A stretch of 64,000 nucleotides of DNA from assembly GCA_948567375.1 (NCBI GenBank), contig OX419759.1, forward strand, positions 51,426,593 to 51,490,592, in the 5' to 3' direction. The notes beneath the pieces are model-generated. The model was not told the origin of the DNA, searched no databases, and saw nothing but the letters and a program-made list of their open reading frames with translations. This DNA is from Lunularia cruciata. Lineage: Eukaryota; Streptophyta; Marchantiopsida; Lunulariales; Lunulariaceae. Position 1 is the stretch's first letter. Each line of letters opens with the position of its first letter. The position numbers were made by a program, and so were the translations under genes. Positions 1 to 9,692 of this stretch are shown piece after piece.

Positions 1-1286
1 TTTCCACTCATGCAGTTCAGAAACGTTCAGATTTTCCAAATTTACACCTTGACATCCGAATGGACAATGGAATCTGATCGATCGAACCATCCAAAATGGA
101 CGGTGAGATCAGGCCATGAGATTATTCTTACATAGTTGCTGTTATATGAGATTATGACTAGTTATCGAAGCAACTCCAAGGCTATTCTTAGCTATATAGG
201 AATATTGGCCCGTCATTGTAATTCTTGTAATATTATTAGATTCATATATAATTATTGATATAATAGTTATAGTGAAATTAGAATTGCACCTCCTTCCGGA
301 CATTTGCACCCCTCTCCGCTCCGGACAAGGAGCGACCCGTAGCAAATGCTCGATATGTAATAGGTGCGGGGTGAAAATATCCAAAAAGGGGTGCAAATAT
401 AATTTCCTTAATTATGTGATCTATATTAATCCAAGAAAATCAACGTTATTAGATAAATGGCTAAGAAAGAGAATATAAATCTCAATATTTTGTCTATTAA
501 TTATTTTAATATAGTGTGTTGATCATTACTATATTTACATCATCTATATTGAATTTGCTAGGGATTAATAAATTAGAAAAATATAGCCACTATCTATTAG
601 GAGAATCTTTACCTTATATGTCTTTCTATGATGTATTCTATATTATTCAGAAGTAAATTTTCTGAGCTTCTCAATAATCTCAAAATGTATCTTGAATCCT
701 ACAGATTCCATAGACTCACATAATATTATTAAAAATAAATTTAATTTAATTTATCCTATTAATTTTCATATATATATTTATAATATTTCTATTAAATTAT
801 AATTTATGAATAAATTTTTACTTAAATTTCTGAGACTAGGTATTAGATGAGTGTTTAATATCTAAGAATAAAAAAGGTCTTAAAGAGCAAGGAAGGAACA
901 ACCAAGTATTAAGTTTACATGCATCAAACTAGGCACTTGGGTTTTGCTATTCCAAAGAGGTATCTAGGAAGGGATTTCCAAATACCGAATTCACACGTAT
1001 CCAACAAAGCATTTGGATTATGGAAGTTGTACCAATAAATTATAAAATTAAGACTCAAGATAGTTGTGATAAATATATACAACAAAAATGAATTCATTGT
1101 AAATGAATAAAATATTGGTATTGATTAGGGTATAAATAATTGTAGATTAGGAATGTAAAAGATATTTTCAAGGATTTCTATTTCAAGATTTAGAGTTGGA
1201 AGGATGATTGGACCAAAATTTATCAAATTTTTTTGGAAGCTATGTTTGAGATGGATGGTAGGTCAAGGATTTGGAATCCAAATCCT
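1..1286. other. AT-rich intergenic DNA
   Basis: No coding region could be supported; short open frames here have no recognisable motif. The only structured item is a small inverted-repeat element at 274-406, listed separately. Confidence 0.6.
274..406. repeat. MITE-like inverted-repeat element, copy 1
   Basis: The left arm reads gaaatta..attgcacct..ggacatttgcacccc. The reverse complement of the right arm reads gaaattatatttgcacccc..ggatattttcaccc, so the ends are imperfect inverted repeats of about 38 bp around a short core. A second copy with the same arm sequence is at 51007-51131. It has no coding capacity. A target duplication is not clear. A non-autonomous DNA transposon (MITE) is the likely nature, but the superfamily cannot be assigned. 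Confidence 0.5.
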
Positions 1287-1673
1287 TAATCCACCATTTC
1301 TCATGAAATATGAAACTGAAGTATGATCATGACATCATCAAAGTTATACAATAGCTATTGATGGACTAGTTAATTGCAGCCATCTTTTATATTCAGGTTT
1401 TTGATTGCACCATTTATACCATCAATATCATCAAATGTACCGTTGGATGTGATATTAGGAATGGACTCCCTAGCCTCTTAAGAATGGTATATCTCAAAGT
1501 GAACCTCCATGGAGCTCACTTCTTCTATATTGAGCCTTTGAGCTTTTTAACTATTGTGATAGAGATAGCAAGTGCACCTTGGAGTCTCTATGCTAGAATG
1601 GGTTTTGTTCAACGAGTGTAATCAATACTTGTTTGCAAAATACATATTGTATGAGTTTTGATTTCTGATTATA
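1287..1673 (+). repeat. E1 terminal repeat A1 (left end)
   Basis: Similar to 23998-24390 and to the E5 repeats at 30518-30964 and 48995-49437, sharing blocks such as tttttgattgcacc, ttgagccttt and ggagtctct.tgctaga. It is followed by E1 internal sequence homologous to E5 from 30965 (gaaattg.gtgcaa). It is not followed by the B repeat seen after the right-hand copy. Confidence 0.7.
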
Positions 1674-2027
1674 TAGAAAAAGTAAGAGGTGAAATTGAAT
1701 GCAAAAATTGGATTGAGCATTAGTGCTATTGGTGCAAAAAATTTGAGTGGGATTGGGTATGATTAGTAATCACTTCCATTGTTGAATTTGTTGCTCAATT
1801 TAACTAGATAGTTGACAATTGAGTGGATCATATGTAGAAGCATTAAGATTTTTCGTAGATAACTGATAATTGGATGCAAAAGCATTGCATATTTTTCTTG
1901 ACCAAATTATGAAATTCAGCCAAATTTGGGAGTAGATTAAAGAACTAAGTCATGGGTGTGCAATTGGCAAAATTGAGGAATATATTTGAGAGTGAGAAGT
2001 TTGAATTGTTGATTTGTGCTTGGAAAG

Positions 2028-2609
2028 TATAATACTAATAGCTAGACATATTATCTAAAGGTGAAAATTGGCTTTGTAATATCTGAAAGGATGTTATATA
2101 GGATGGACTAAGTAGATGAGATAGAGGTGTCATTAATAGAGAAAGAGCCAAAAACACCTTGAAAACTTTAGAGCCAATTTTGGAGGCCTAAACAGATGAA
2201 TTAGGCCACAAAAATGAAAAAAATCCTCCTCTTTCATTAGATGGGAAGGCTAGTTTTCTCCCACCTATTTTTCTAGTTGAGAGCTTTCAAACAATACTTC
2301 ACACATGCAATTCTAAGCTTCATATTAGAAGATTCCCAACAGATCCCTTTGGTCAAATTTGTTTGACCAACTAGATATGACAAGGACCGACATGTCACCC
2401 ATCCATACAACTAATCTAAGGGTGTAGCTTGCTGATATGTCACCAATCCATATATTTGATCTAAGGGTGGAGCTTCCTTTGAGGTGATCCTCTTTGATAT
2501 ATAATAAAGGCCGATGCTTCTTTGGGACATCAAAATATTGAGTGTTTAAGCTTTGTGTTTCTTCTCTTCTGTTTCTCTTGTGCGGTTCTCATGTCCTTGG
2601 AATATTACA
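2028..2609 (+). mobile_element. S1: diverged solo LTR of the E3/E7 family
   Basis: It starts tataatac (for tgtaatac), continues with gctagacatat.atctaaagg and ends ggaatattaca, matching the E3 LTR along its length. It contains one copy of a block that is tandemly doubled (156-bp unit) in the E3 and E7 LTRs, which explains its 582-bp length against about 740 bp. No internal E3-type sequence follows, so it is a solo or truncated LTR. No convincing target duplication was found. Confidence 0.7.
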
Positions 2610-2842
2610 TGAAGTCTCCTTTGAAGCTTCTTGGCTAGCTTCTTGGCTAGCTTCTTGGCTTAGCTTGCACTCTAAGAAGGCAACTTTGCGAAGGAAGCTT
2701 CCCAAGAGCCTTTTATTGCTTCACTATAAATACCAAAGCCCAAGCTCATCTTAAGTATTTGAATTTTCCATCATTTGAGAGCTCCCATATGATCTTCCAC
2801 TATGATATTTCATTCTCCTATATCTCTCCTTGGTCTTTTACA
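2610..2842 (+). repeat. Partial LTR of the E2/E4 family
   Basis: The block holds gcttcttggctagc repeated three times, then gcactctaagaaggcaac, the promoter-like cactataaatacc (about 2744) and the terminus tggtcttttaca at 2842. These match the second half of the E4 LTRs. The first part of the LTR is absent next to S1, so one insertion probably landed in the other or a deletion joined them. E1 sequence resumes immediately after. Confidence 0.7.
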
Positions 2843-3480
2843 ATCCCTTTGAAGGGTGATTCTCACATACAGGTGATGATGAATACACATCACACTTGTT
2901 ATGTTGTTGGATGTGGCTAGAGTTGGATCTTGCATCCATTGGCCTTGTCTTTGATGGATAAACCTCCTACTTAGAGAGGTTTTACAACATGCCTATGTTT
3001 GTATTCACTATGGATAGTATATTAGATGTTGTGTGTAATCTCAAACAATAGGAGTACTTGATTGGTCATTTATGGTAGTGGTGAACTTTGTAAGAAAATC
3101 AAAAGCTACTTTACCCACACTTATGATTTTCTTAGCTCCCATACTTATCAAGAGTGAAATGATGGACTTATTTAGGACTCACAATAACAATAGTTGGTAG
3201 AATCCAAAGCTAATGAGAGAAAGCAGGTGATTGGTTTCCATACTAGTATTGATGCCATCTCGACAATGTTAGAGACATCCAAGCATTAGGTTTTAGGTCA
3301 AGCTATGAACTTGAATTGCTTGACTTGGATTGTGTGTCTTAGATTGGTTGAGCAACATAAGGTGTACATGACAAGCATCACCACTTTGACACTTGTGAGC
3401 TTTATGCCTATCAAGATAATTCAAGCACATATTTGGAGCAATAGGCTGAGTGTGCATATTATTCTTGGTACATAGCCAAT
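2843..3480 (+). pseudogene. E1 DNA methyltransferase remnant (C-terminal half)
   Basis: Nucleotide similarity to the C-terminal half of the E5 methyltransferase (35270-35770) runs through the block that holds motif VIII (gatggataaacctcctac against ggtggacaaacctcttac). It continues to the tail ending in ttgacttggattgtg. Many stops and frameshifts leave no product. The catalytic half (motifs I-IV) is absent because the block 5' of 2843 is replaced by LTR remnants. Its value is as a second, independent copy showing that the methyltransferase belongs to the family and not to one odd insertion. Confidence 0.65.
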
Positions 3481-3639
3481 GACTGATAGTGATAGTGGTT
3501 TACTTGTGATGTAGTTAGAGGATTTATGGAGCTTATAGCCAAATCAAAGGAAGTTGTTGCTTTGAGGTTATGGACTCTCAAAGTTGGGAGCATGATAGTA
3601 TTGCTCCCAAGGTGATGGTGAAGCAACTAGTCATTGTAT

Positions 3640-5000
3640 ACTTGGGAGCCAAACATTGGATCCAAGCTTACAAGTGGAGAGAGAAGGAGAGTTTTGAGGT
3701 TCTTGAGGAGTTATAGGAGTTAACTTACCTTTAGTGTGAAGGACTTAGGTGCTTTGAAGAGACCTATTATTTGGATTGAGTTGACTAGTAGTACACCAAT
3801 CTTTATAGATCCGATTTCCTTATGGATATAGTGATAAAAAAGACATTGATTTAGAGTAGGATTCAAGACCTTTTTGAACCTAGTTTGGTAGAGATCTCAC
3901 TTGGAGAATATACTTTAGCCATAATGATGTTAGCCAAGAAGGATATGCATGGAAACTACATGAACAAGTAGATGTGTGGTGATTATTGTCATATCAACCC
4001 ATAGACTAAAGTTGATTGGTATGTTACATTTACACTAGAGTAGATCCTTGATGTAATTGGGCATACAAAGTTCCCTAGTAATATGGATTTTTGAACATGA
4101 TACCATCCATTACCAATTTGGGAGGAGGAAAAAGCCTAACTGAAATTCTCTATGCGATTGATCCTCATAACAAGAATATATTATATCAATTGTAGTTCTT
4201 ACCATTTGGGTTAAAGAATGCTCTTGTTGAATTCTAGAGAGTCATGGATAGGATTTTAGTGAGATTAGGTTTTTCTCAATGTTATATTGATGAAAATTTG
4301 GTCTAATGCTACCATGAAGGAGCATGATATACACTTGTTTGAGGTCTTGAGAGATTGAGATCTCATTGACTCAAATTACATCTTGTGAATTTTGGGAGGA
4401 GTAGGTTAAATATATCTATCTTGGTAGACTTGGTGTTCAATAGACCAAGGTGTGTGCTATTTCACATATTACATGACTTTATAGATGTGAGTAGAGTACA
4501 AGGATTTCTTAGATTGGTGAAATTTTATTGCCAATATATTAGATGATTTATGTAATCACCAAGGCTTTGATGAAGATGTAAAGTCTACACATGAAAAGTG
4601 TTATAGAGATTTTATAGAGCTCAAGGAAAATTTGACATCCTCTCTTATTCTCAAGAGATCAATTAGAGGATGCTCATTCTAAGTTCATACTTATTGAAGT
4701 ACATTGGGGCTTGGAGCAATCCTCACCTAACAAAGTGATGAATGGAAAGAGTTTGTGGTAACTTGTGCTAGTTGCTCCAACAATTGAGCAAAGGCAAAGT
4801 ACAACTAATATGAGAGTGAGTGTTTGCAATAGTAGTTGAGGGAGTTCAACAAGCCAACAAGCTTTCAAGAAAGACTGCATGATGTGCTTTAATTTTAAAG
4901 GATTATGATTTCATGGTTGTCCTTAAACCTGTACTTGTGATGCAAATAGGGTGAGTAGAAACCCGCATACTAGCCAACATGATCAAACAAGAGAATGTTA
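3640..5000 (+). pseudogene. E1 reverse transcriptase and RNase H remnant
   Basis: Homologous to E5 36180-36921 plus 46574-47230. Visible are the stretch around gatatgcatgg (finger region), the active-site region ttatattgatgaa at about 4283 where YIDD has become YIDE, the ttggtagacttggtgttcaatagacc block, and an RNase H segment (about 4690-4960) with an aspartate-histidine-glutamate-rich pattern like E5. Frames are broken many times. It would have copied the element RNA into DNA in the cytoplasmic particle; it cannot do so now. Confidence 0.7.
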
Positions 5001-5039
5001 GCATGTTAAGATAGAGAAGGAGATGGTACCAAGTTGGCA

Positions 5040-5694
5040 TTCATTTGCCTTTTATGTGTGTTGGCTCGGACTCTAGTGGTATCTTTATCAACAAACAATA
5101 GAAGTTATTGAGGTCTCAAATCCAAAGTGTGTAGATATTGATATAGATTAACAAGATATTCATGATGATGTCTTGGTAATGGACTATTTTTGCACTAATA
5201 TTGTGAGTGACATACTCAGTGCCAAGGAAAGAAACCATATCCTTCAATGAGCTAGGAAATTCAAATTAGAAGGTAAACATCTACTTTGGGTTTGAGAGGA
5301 AGACAGAGTGCAAGTAATACTCTTTTAAGCTAACCACAATTGGTAAAACATATTCACGGGAGTTAGGACTTTTTGGGATGAAGTGGATATATAACTTACT
5401 TTTATAGTCATTAATAGTAGTGTGGGATGCAAACCAATATGCAAGAGCTTGTTGCAAGATGTGTGGTCTGTGATTGAATAAAGTATCATTTAATGCTCTT
5501 ATGCCACTATTACACCCACTACCTATCATGGGGTTGGATTAATACTAGAATTTGGACCTTTATCCTTGAATGTGAGACATCATTGATATTTCTTGGTTAT
5601 AGTAGAGCACGTCTCCAAGTGGATTGAGTTTATGATACTTCCCAACAAGTCTAATGAAGGGATAAATTATATATTTCTAGATTGGATTAAGCTT
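5040..5694 (+). pseudogene. E1 integrase remnant, N-terminal part
   Basis: Matches E5 47270-47825: the zinc-binding region with ..gttgcaagatgtgtggtctgtg, followed by the start of the catalytic core (tgagacatcattgatat against tgagacatcatcggtat). It breaks off at about 5694 where E2 was inserted; the remainder resumes at 17488. About 90 bp of integrase sequence present in E5 is missing at the join, as is the beginning of the E2 5' LTR, so the insertion site has suffered a deletion. Confidence 0.65.
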
Positions 5695-5997
5695 GCAATG
5701 CAAGTAGATAGCTTGTAGAAGGAAACTTCTTAGGAAGCTTCCAAATAGCTTAACTTGCACACCAAGTAGGCAGCACTAGAAGGAAAATTCTTGAAGCTTC
5801 CCGGTTAACTTGGCTTGCACTCCAAGAAGGCATCTTTACGAAGCTTCTTGAGAAACTTCTCAAGAGCCTTGTATGCTCCCTATAAATGACAAAGCTCAAG
5901 CTCATGCTAGGCATTTGGAGTTTTGCTCATTCAAATATCCCAATGTGATCTCTCTCTCTAGTCTTCCATTCTCCTATTTCTCTCCTCAGTCTTTACA
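5695..5997 (+). repeat. E2 5' LTR (left-truncated)
   Basis: Contains gcacaccaagtaggcag, gcactccaagaaggcat, the promoter-like ccctataaatgac (about 5879) and the end cagtctttaca. It is directly followed by ttggtattataataag, a decayed form of the tggtatcagagc primer site. It matches the E4 LTR but lacks its first 100-150 bp. Confidence 0.75.
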
Positions 5998-7262
5998 TTG
6001 GTATTATAATAAGAATAGGATTGATAGAATCTATGGACCACCAAATCCAATTTTTCCAAACCATTGGGAATTTCATATCCATGTACTACCCTAGCATCAT
6101 TTCACACAATTGATCACCTCATGCTCTGGGAAATTTTTTTAATATGATCACCTTGTTTGATGAACCTTTGATATTTTTGATTGTAACTTGTGGAAAATGG
6201 TGGATGTATTGCATCCATGTGTTAATTGACATAAATTGTAGGTAGTTTGATAGAGTAGGATCCATGATGGAATGCTCAAAGCTATCATTGCTATGAAATA
6301 ACAAAGTGAATACCTTCCTTGATTGTTGGAAGAATGAGATTATCAACAACAAGAGCATGTAACGAGAGCACCATTTCAAGAAAGAGAAGAGTGAATCTAA
6401 TTTCCAAAACCCAAGGTATTCAAAGGAAAGAATCTCTTGGGCATATTGGAGAATTTTTTATTTGACTATGAATGTTATTTTGAGGCTACAAAGCTTCAAG
6501 ATGAACAAAAATAGATTTTCTTAGCTTCAAGCCAATTGGATGGAGCACCAAAACTATGGTGGTAGTTCTAAGTGGAGCAAGTTGAATGGCAAATTGTTGC
6601 ACCAATCTTGACATGGGGAGAATTCAAGTGCAATTAATTAGGTGATTCTAGGCTATAAATGTCACACAAGCCGCACAAGATAGGTTGGCAAAGTGAAGCA
6701 GATTGGCTCTATAAGAAGCTATATCATGCAATTCTAAAACACCATTATGAAAATTTTAGATATCCTAGAAAGTGAAGCTTTTGGATCAATTTGTGAGGGG
6801 CTTGAAGTCACAAACCAAATTGGAAGTGACTATGCAAGAGCCAAAAATTGAATTTTAGAAGTTCAAAGAATTACATGTCTATGTAATTAACAAAGGGATT
6901 AAGCATTCCTATCAAGCCAATAATTGGAAGTAGATTGATGATAGTGGATGGTAGAAAGGGTCTAGATTTCATACTTCATATCCTATTACATTCAAGATTA
7001 GAAAGGAGTATTTGGAGTGTATGAGGTTTATAGTAGCATCTCTACACTATGATGTTATTCTAGGTTTGCCTTGGCTTGAACGTCACAAGGTTCAATTTGA
7101 TTGGACCCAACAACAAATTCAAGTACAACACTAAGATAGGAATTTTTTTTTAGGTTTTTTGATACCTTTGAGTAAAACACCTAAGAATAATCAATCCCAA
7201 GATGAGAAATTTGTCAAGATAGCAACCATAGAGCAAGTTTTGAAGTAAGATTAGTCCCAAGA
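5998..7262 (+). pseudogene. E2 gag and protease remnant
   Basis: Starts at the primer site and parallels E4 18770-20530. The gag core can be followed at about 6370-6800 (ccaaggtattcaaaggaaagaatctcttgg and cttcaagccaattggatgga, shared with E4). A protease C-terminal segment with the family hallmark D-V-I-L-G-L-P-W-L-E lies near 7050-7080. Gag would form the particle and protease would cut the polyprotein. Numerous stops make it non-functional. The segment is cut at 7262 by the E3 insertion. Confidence 0.65.
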
Positions 7263-8000
7263 TGTAATACCAAGGGTTAGCCATATGATCTAGATGTGAA
7301 ATTTGGTTTGGTATCATCTAGAATGATGTTATACATGATGGTCAAAATAGATCAGATAGAAGTATCACCAAAAGAGTACTTCTACTAATAGGGCAGAAAC
7401 CAAAATAGACTTGAGAACCTTAGAACCAATAGTTAGACATATGATTTAAAGGTGAGAATTGGTTTGGTAACATCTGGAAGGATGTTACACATGATGGACT
7501 AAACAGATCAGAAAGAGGTATCACCAAAAGGGGACTTCTACTAATAGAGTAGGAACTGAAATATGCTTGAAATCTTTGAAGGCAATTTCGGAGGCCTAAA
7601 CGGATGAATTAGGCCTTGAAAATGTGCAAATTCCCCCCCCCCCCCAAAAGGAAAAAAGGCTGGCCTTCCCTCCCCCTGGTTTGTCTTGTCGAGAGCTTTC
7701 CAACGGTACCTTACTCATGTGATTCTAAGATTCCTACATGAAGATTCTCTAAAAGATTCCCTCCGGTCAAAGCTCGTTTGACCAACCAGATAGGACCTAG
7801 ACCAGATAGGTCACCCATCCAAGTAAGTAATCCAAGGGTGGAGCTTGCTGACATGTCACCTATCTGTGTCCCTAATCCTATGGTGGAGCTTCCTTGGAGG
7901 AGATCCTCTATATAATAAAGAGAAGGTGCTCCCTTGGGGCATCGAATGTTTGAGTGTGCAATTTGTGTTTTCTCTCTTCTCTTGTCCTCGGAGTATTACA
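7263..8000 (+). repeat. E3 5' LTR
   Basis: 738 bp, TG..CA ends. It contains a 156-bp unit repeated in tandem (starting at 7269 and 7425), a run of 13 C at about 7627, and a TATA-like tctatataataaag at 7907-7920 that likely sets the transcription start downstream. Confidence 0.95.
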
Positions 8001-8001
8001 A

Positions 8002-8013
8002 TGGTATCAGAGC
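8002..8013 (+). promoter_or_regulatory. E3 primer-binding site
   Basis: TGGTATCAGAGC lies one base after the 5' LTR. It is the usual plant retrotransposon site complementary to the 3' end of initiator methionine tRNA, where minus-strand synthesis starts. Confidence 0.9.
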
Positions 8014-8140
8014 GAGTGTTCTAGTCCAAGAGAGTGGATCACCCCTCTTGGAATAGCACGAACTACTGAAACTGAGTAATTTGAGGTGGAGAACATAGAG
8101 TAATCGCTAGACTTAGGAAGGACTTTAGAGAGCGGATGGG

Positions 8141-8570
8141 ATGGATGCGCCGGGGGGACAATTTCCCGCACCTAGCTTTCTATTCTCAAACCCATTCCAC
8201 ATCAAGGTTATGTACATCCAGCATGAGCAGATGAGAGTATCGCTAGTTAATCACTTTGGTGCGGAATTCATGGACAGAGTGATGAACTCACCAAACCCAA
8301 TGATTCTACCTGTGGTGATATATGACAGAGAGTGGGATTTGATGATCTACATTCTATTATGATAATATGGATATGAATGTCCCAAATCCTCTCCCTTTCA
8401 ACACTCAAGTAGAAATCCGTTATGTAGTGAGGCTCAAATTGATATTTAGAGATTTTGTGGTTAGGAATTTTGGTGAGGAGTATTATCAACGAGTGATAGC
8501 TTTTGAGGTCCCAATGGTAGTTCCGATAGTTTGTGCGCCTTCCAGAGTGATTATATTGACTCTATATTGA
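8141..8570 (+). pseudogene. E3 leader ORF upstream of gag (unknown function)
   Basis: An open stretch begins MDAPGGQFPAP and contains MRVSLVNHFGAEFMD. It changes frame near 8362 (73 codons, then 67 codons to 8570). The related element E7 has the same leader on its minus strand at 58163-58354 (MRVSLVYHFGAKFMD), so the peptide was probably conserved by selection in the family and is more than a chance frame. It resembles no domain I can name. It could be an N-terminal extension of gag or a separate small protein; the break between the leader and the gag start at 8586 or 8604 prevents a decision. Confidence 0.5.
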
Positions 8571-8585
8571 AGTAGACGTTAGCAA

Positions 8586-9692
8586 TTGGGTGTTGTAGGA
8601 ACCATGGATCCGCAGTTGCAAGAGCTGGTGCAAGGAATGCAAGGGATGTTGAATGAATTTCGAGAGATTAAGATGACCATGGAGACATTGCAAAGTCAAG
8701 TGCAGATCCTTAGGAACGATCAAGCCATGCAAGAAGAAGAGCCTTCTCAAAACCCAGTACTTGCGACTGAAGTACTTGGAGAGGCACCCGTGCCTACAAA
8801 CCCTATCAACAATGAAGCCACATTGCTACTCCGTATGAAGAAGACCTGCAACATCGAGCCTTACAAGGGGCAGGGTACGATGGGAGTAGTGGAGAATTGG
8901 ATCTCGAGAATGAATCGATATTTTTGATTGTTCTCAACAGAGATCACAAAGCATGTTGCAGGCATGTTTGCATGTGGGTACTTGACCGATAAAGCCCTCA
9001 CATGGTATGATGCTTGGGAACGATCCATGCTGGCAAAGAGAAGGGAGGTCACATGGACAGCAATGCAAGAAGGACTGCTCAAGAATTTCCAATCGGTGGA
9101 TTCTGTGCAGATGGCTCGAACCCGACTATGGAGATTGAGACAGAAGAATAGTGTACAAGAGTATGTGGAGGCATTTCTGGATCTACAAGTCGCAATTACC
9201 GACATGAGTCCAACAGAGGCTCTCAAAAATTTCAAACGAGGGTTGAAAGAGCGGATTTGCCAAGAAGTCATGGTGCAAAACCCTTGCACGGTATTTGAAG
9301 CTATTGCTTGTGCGTAGAGAATAGCCGGAGCATTAGGTGGAGGTGAAGGAGTAGTTCCACCTCAACATTATTGGGCAGAAATGCCACACATGGGTGGACC
9401 AGTACCGATGGAATTGGGCAACCTTCGATTTTGGGATTGAGGAGCACGGCCGCTTCAAGGAGAGTGGGGACGGGTAGAAGAACGAAGAGATGGAGTTCCA
9501 CGAGGAGAAGGGACTCGAGGAGAACAACACCGTTGTTATAATTGTGGCAGTATTGGGCACATATCTACCAATTGTCGCACTCATTTCCCTAGAGGCCCTC
9601 GGCCTTTGTACAGGCGATCTTTGAACAACATGGAGAGGCACATTGAAGAGGAGGAGGTGGAAACCACTTCGGAAAACAAATATTGCCAGTAA
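8586..9692 (+). pseudogene. gag: E3 gag (capsid-nucleocapsid)
   Basis: One reading frame runs from 8586 to a TAA at 9690, broken by TGA at 8925-8927 and TAG at 9315-9317 (CGA and CAG expected from the E7 copy), plus a TGA near 9440. The N-terminal part is glutamine- and leucine-rich (coiled-coil-like). The central part has the retrotransposon gag core, including W-[YD]-A-W and L-K-[ND]-F-[QK]-type motifs around 9000-9260. The C-terminal part holds a CCHC zinc knuckle CYNCGSIGHISTNC at 9534-9575. The protein packages element RNA in the particle. The start at 8604 (MDPQLQEL) is as likely as 8586. Confidence 0.85.
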
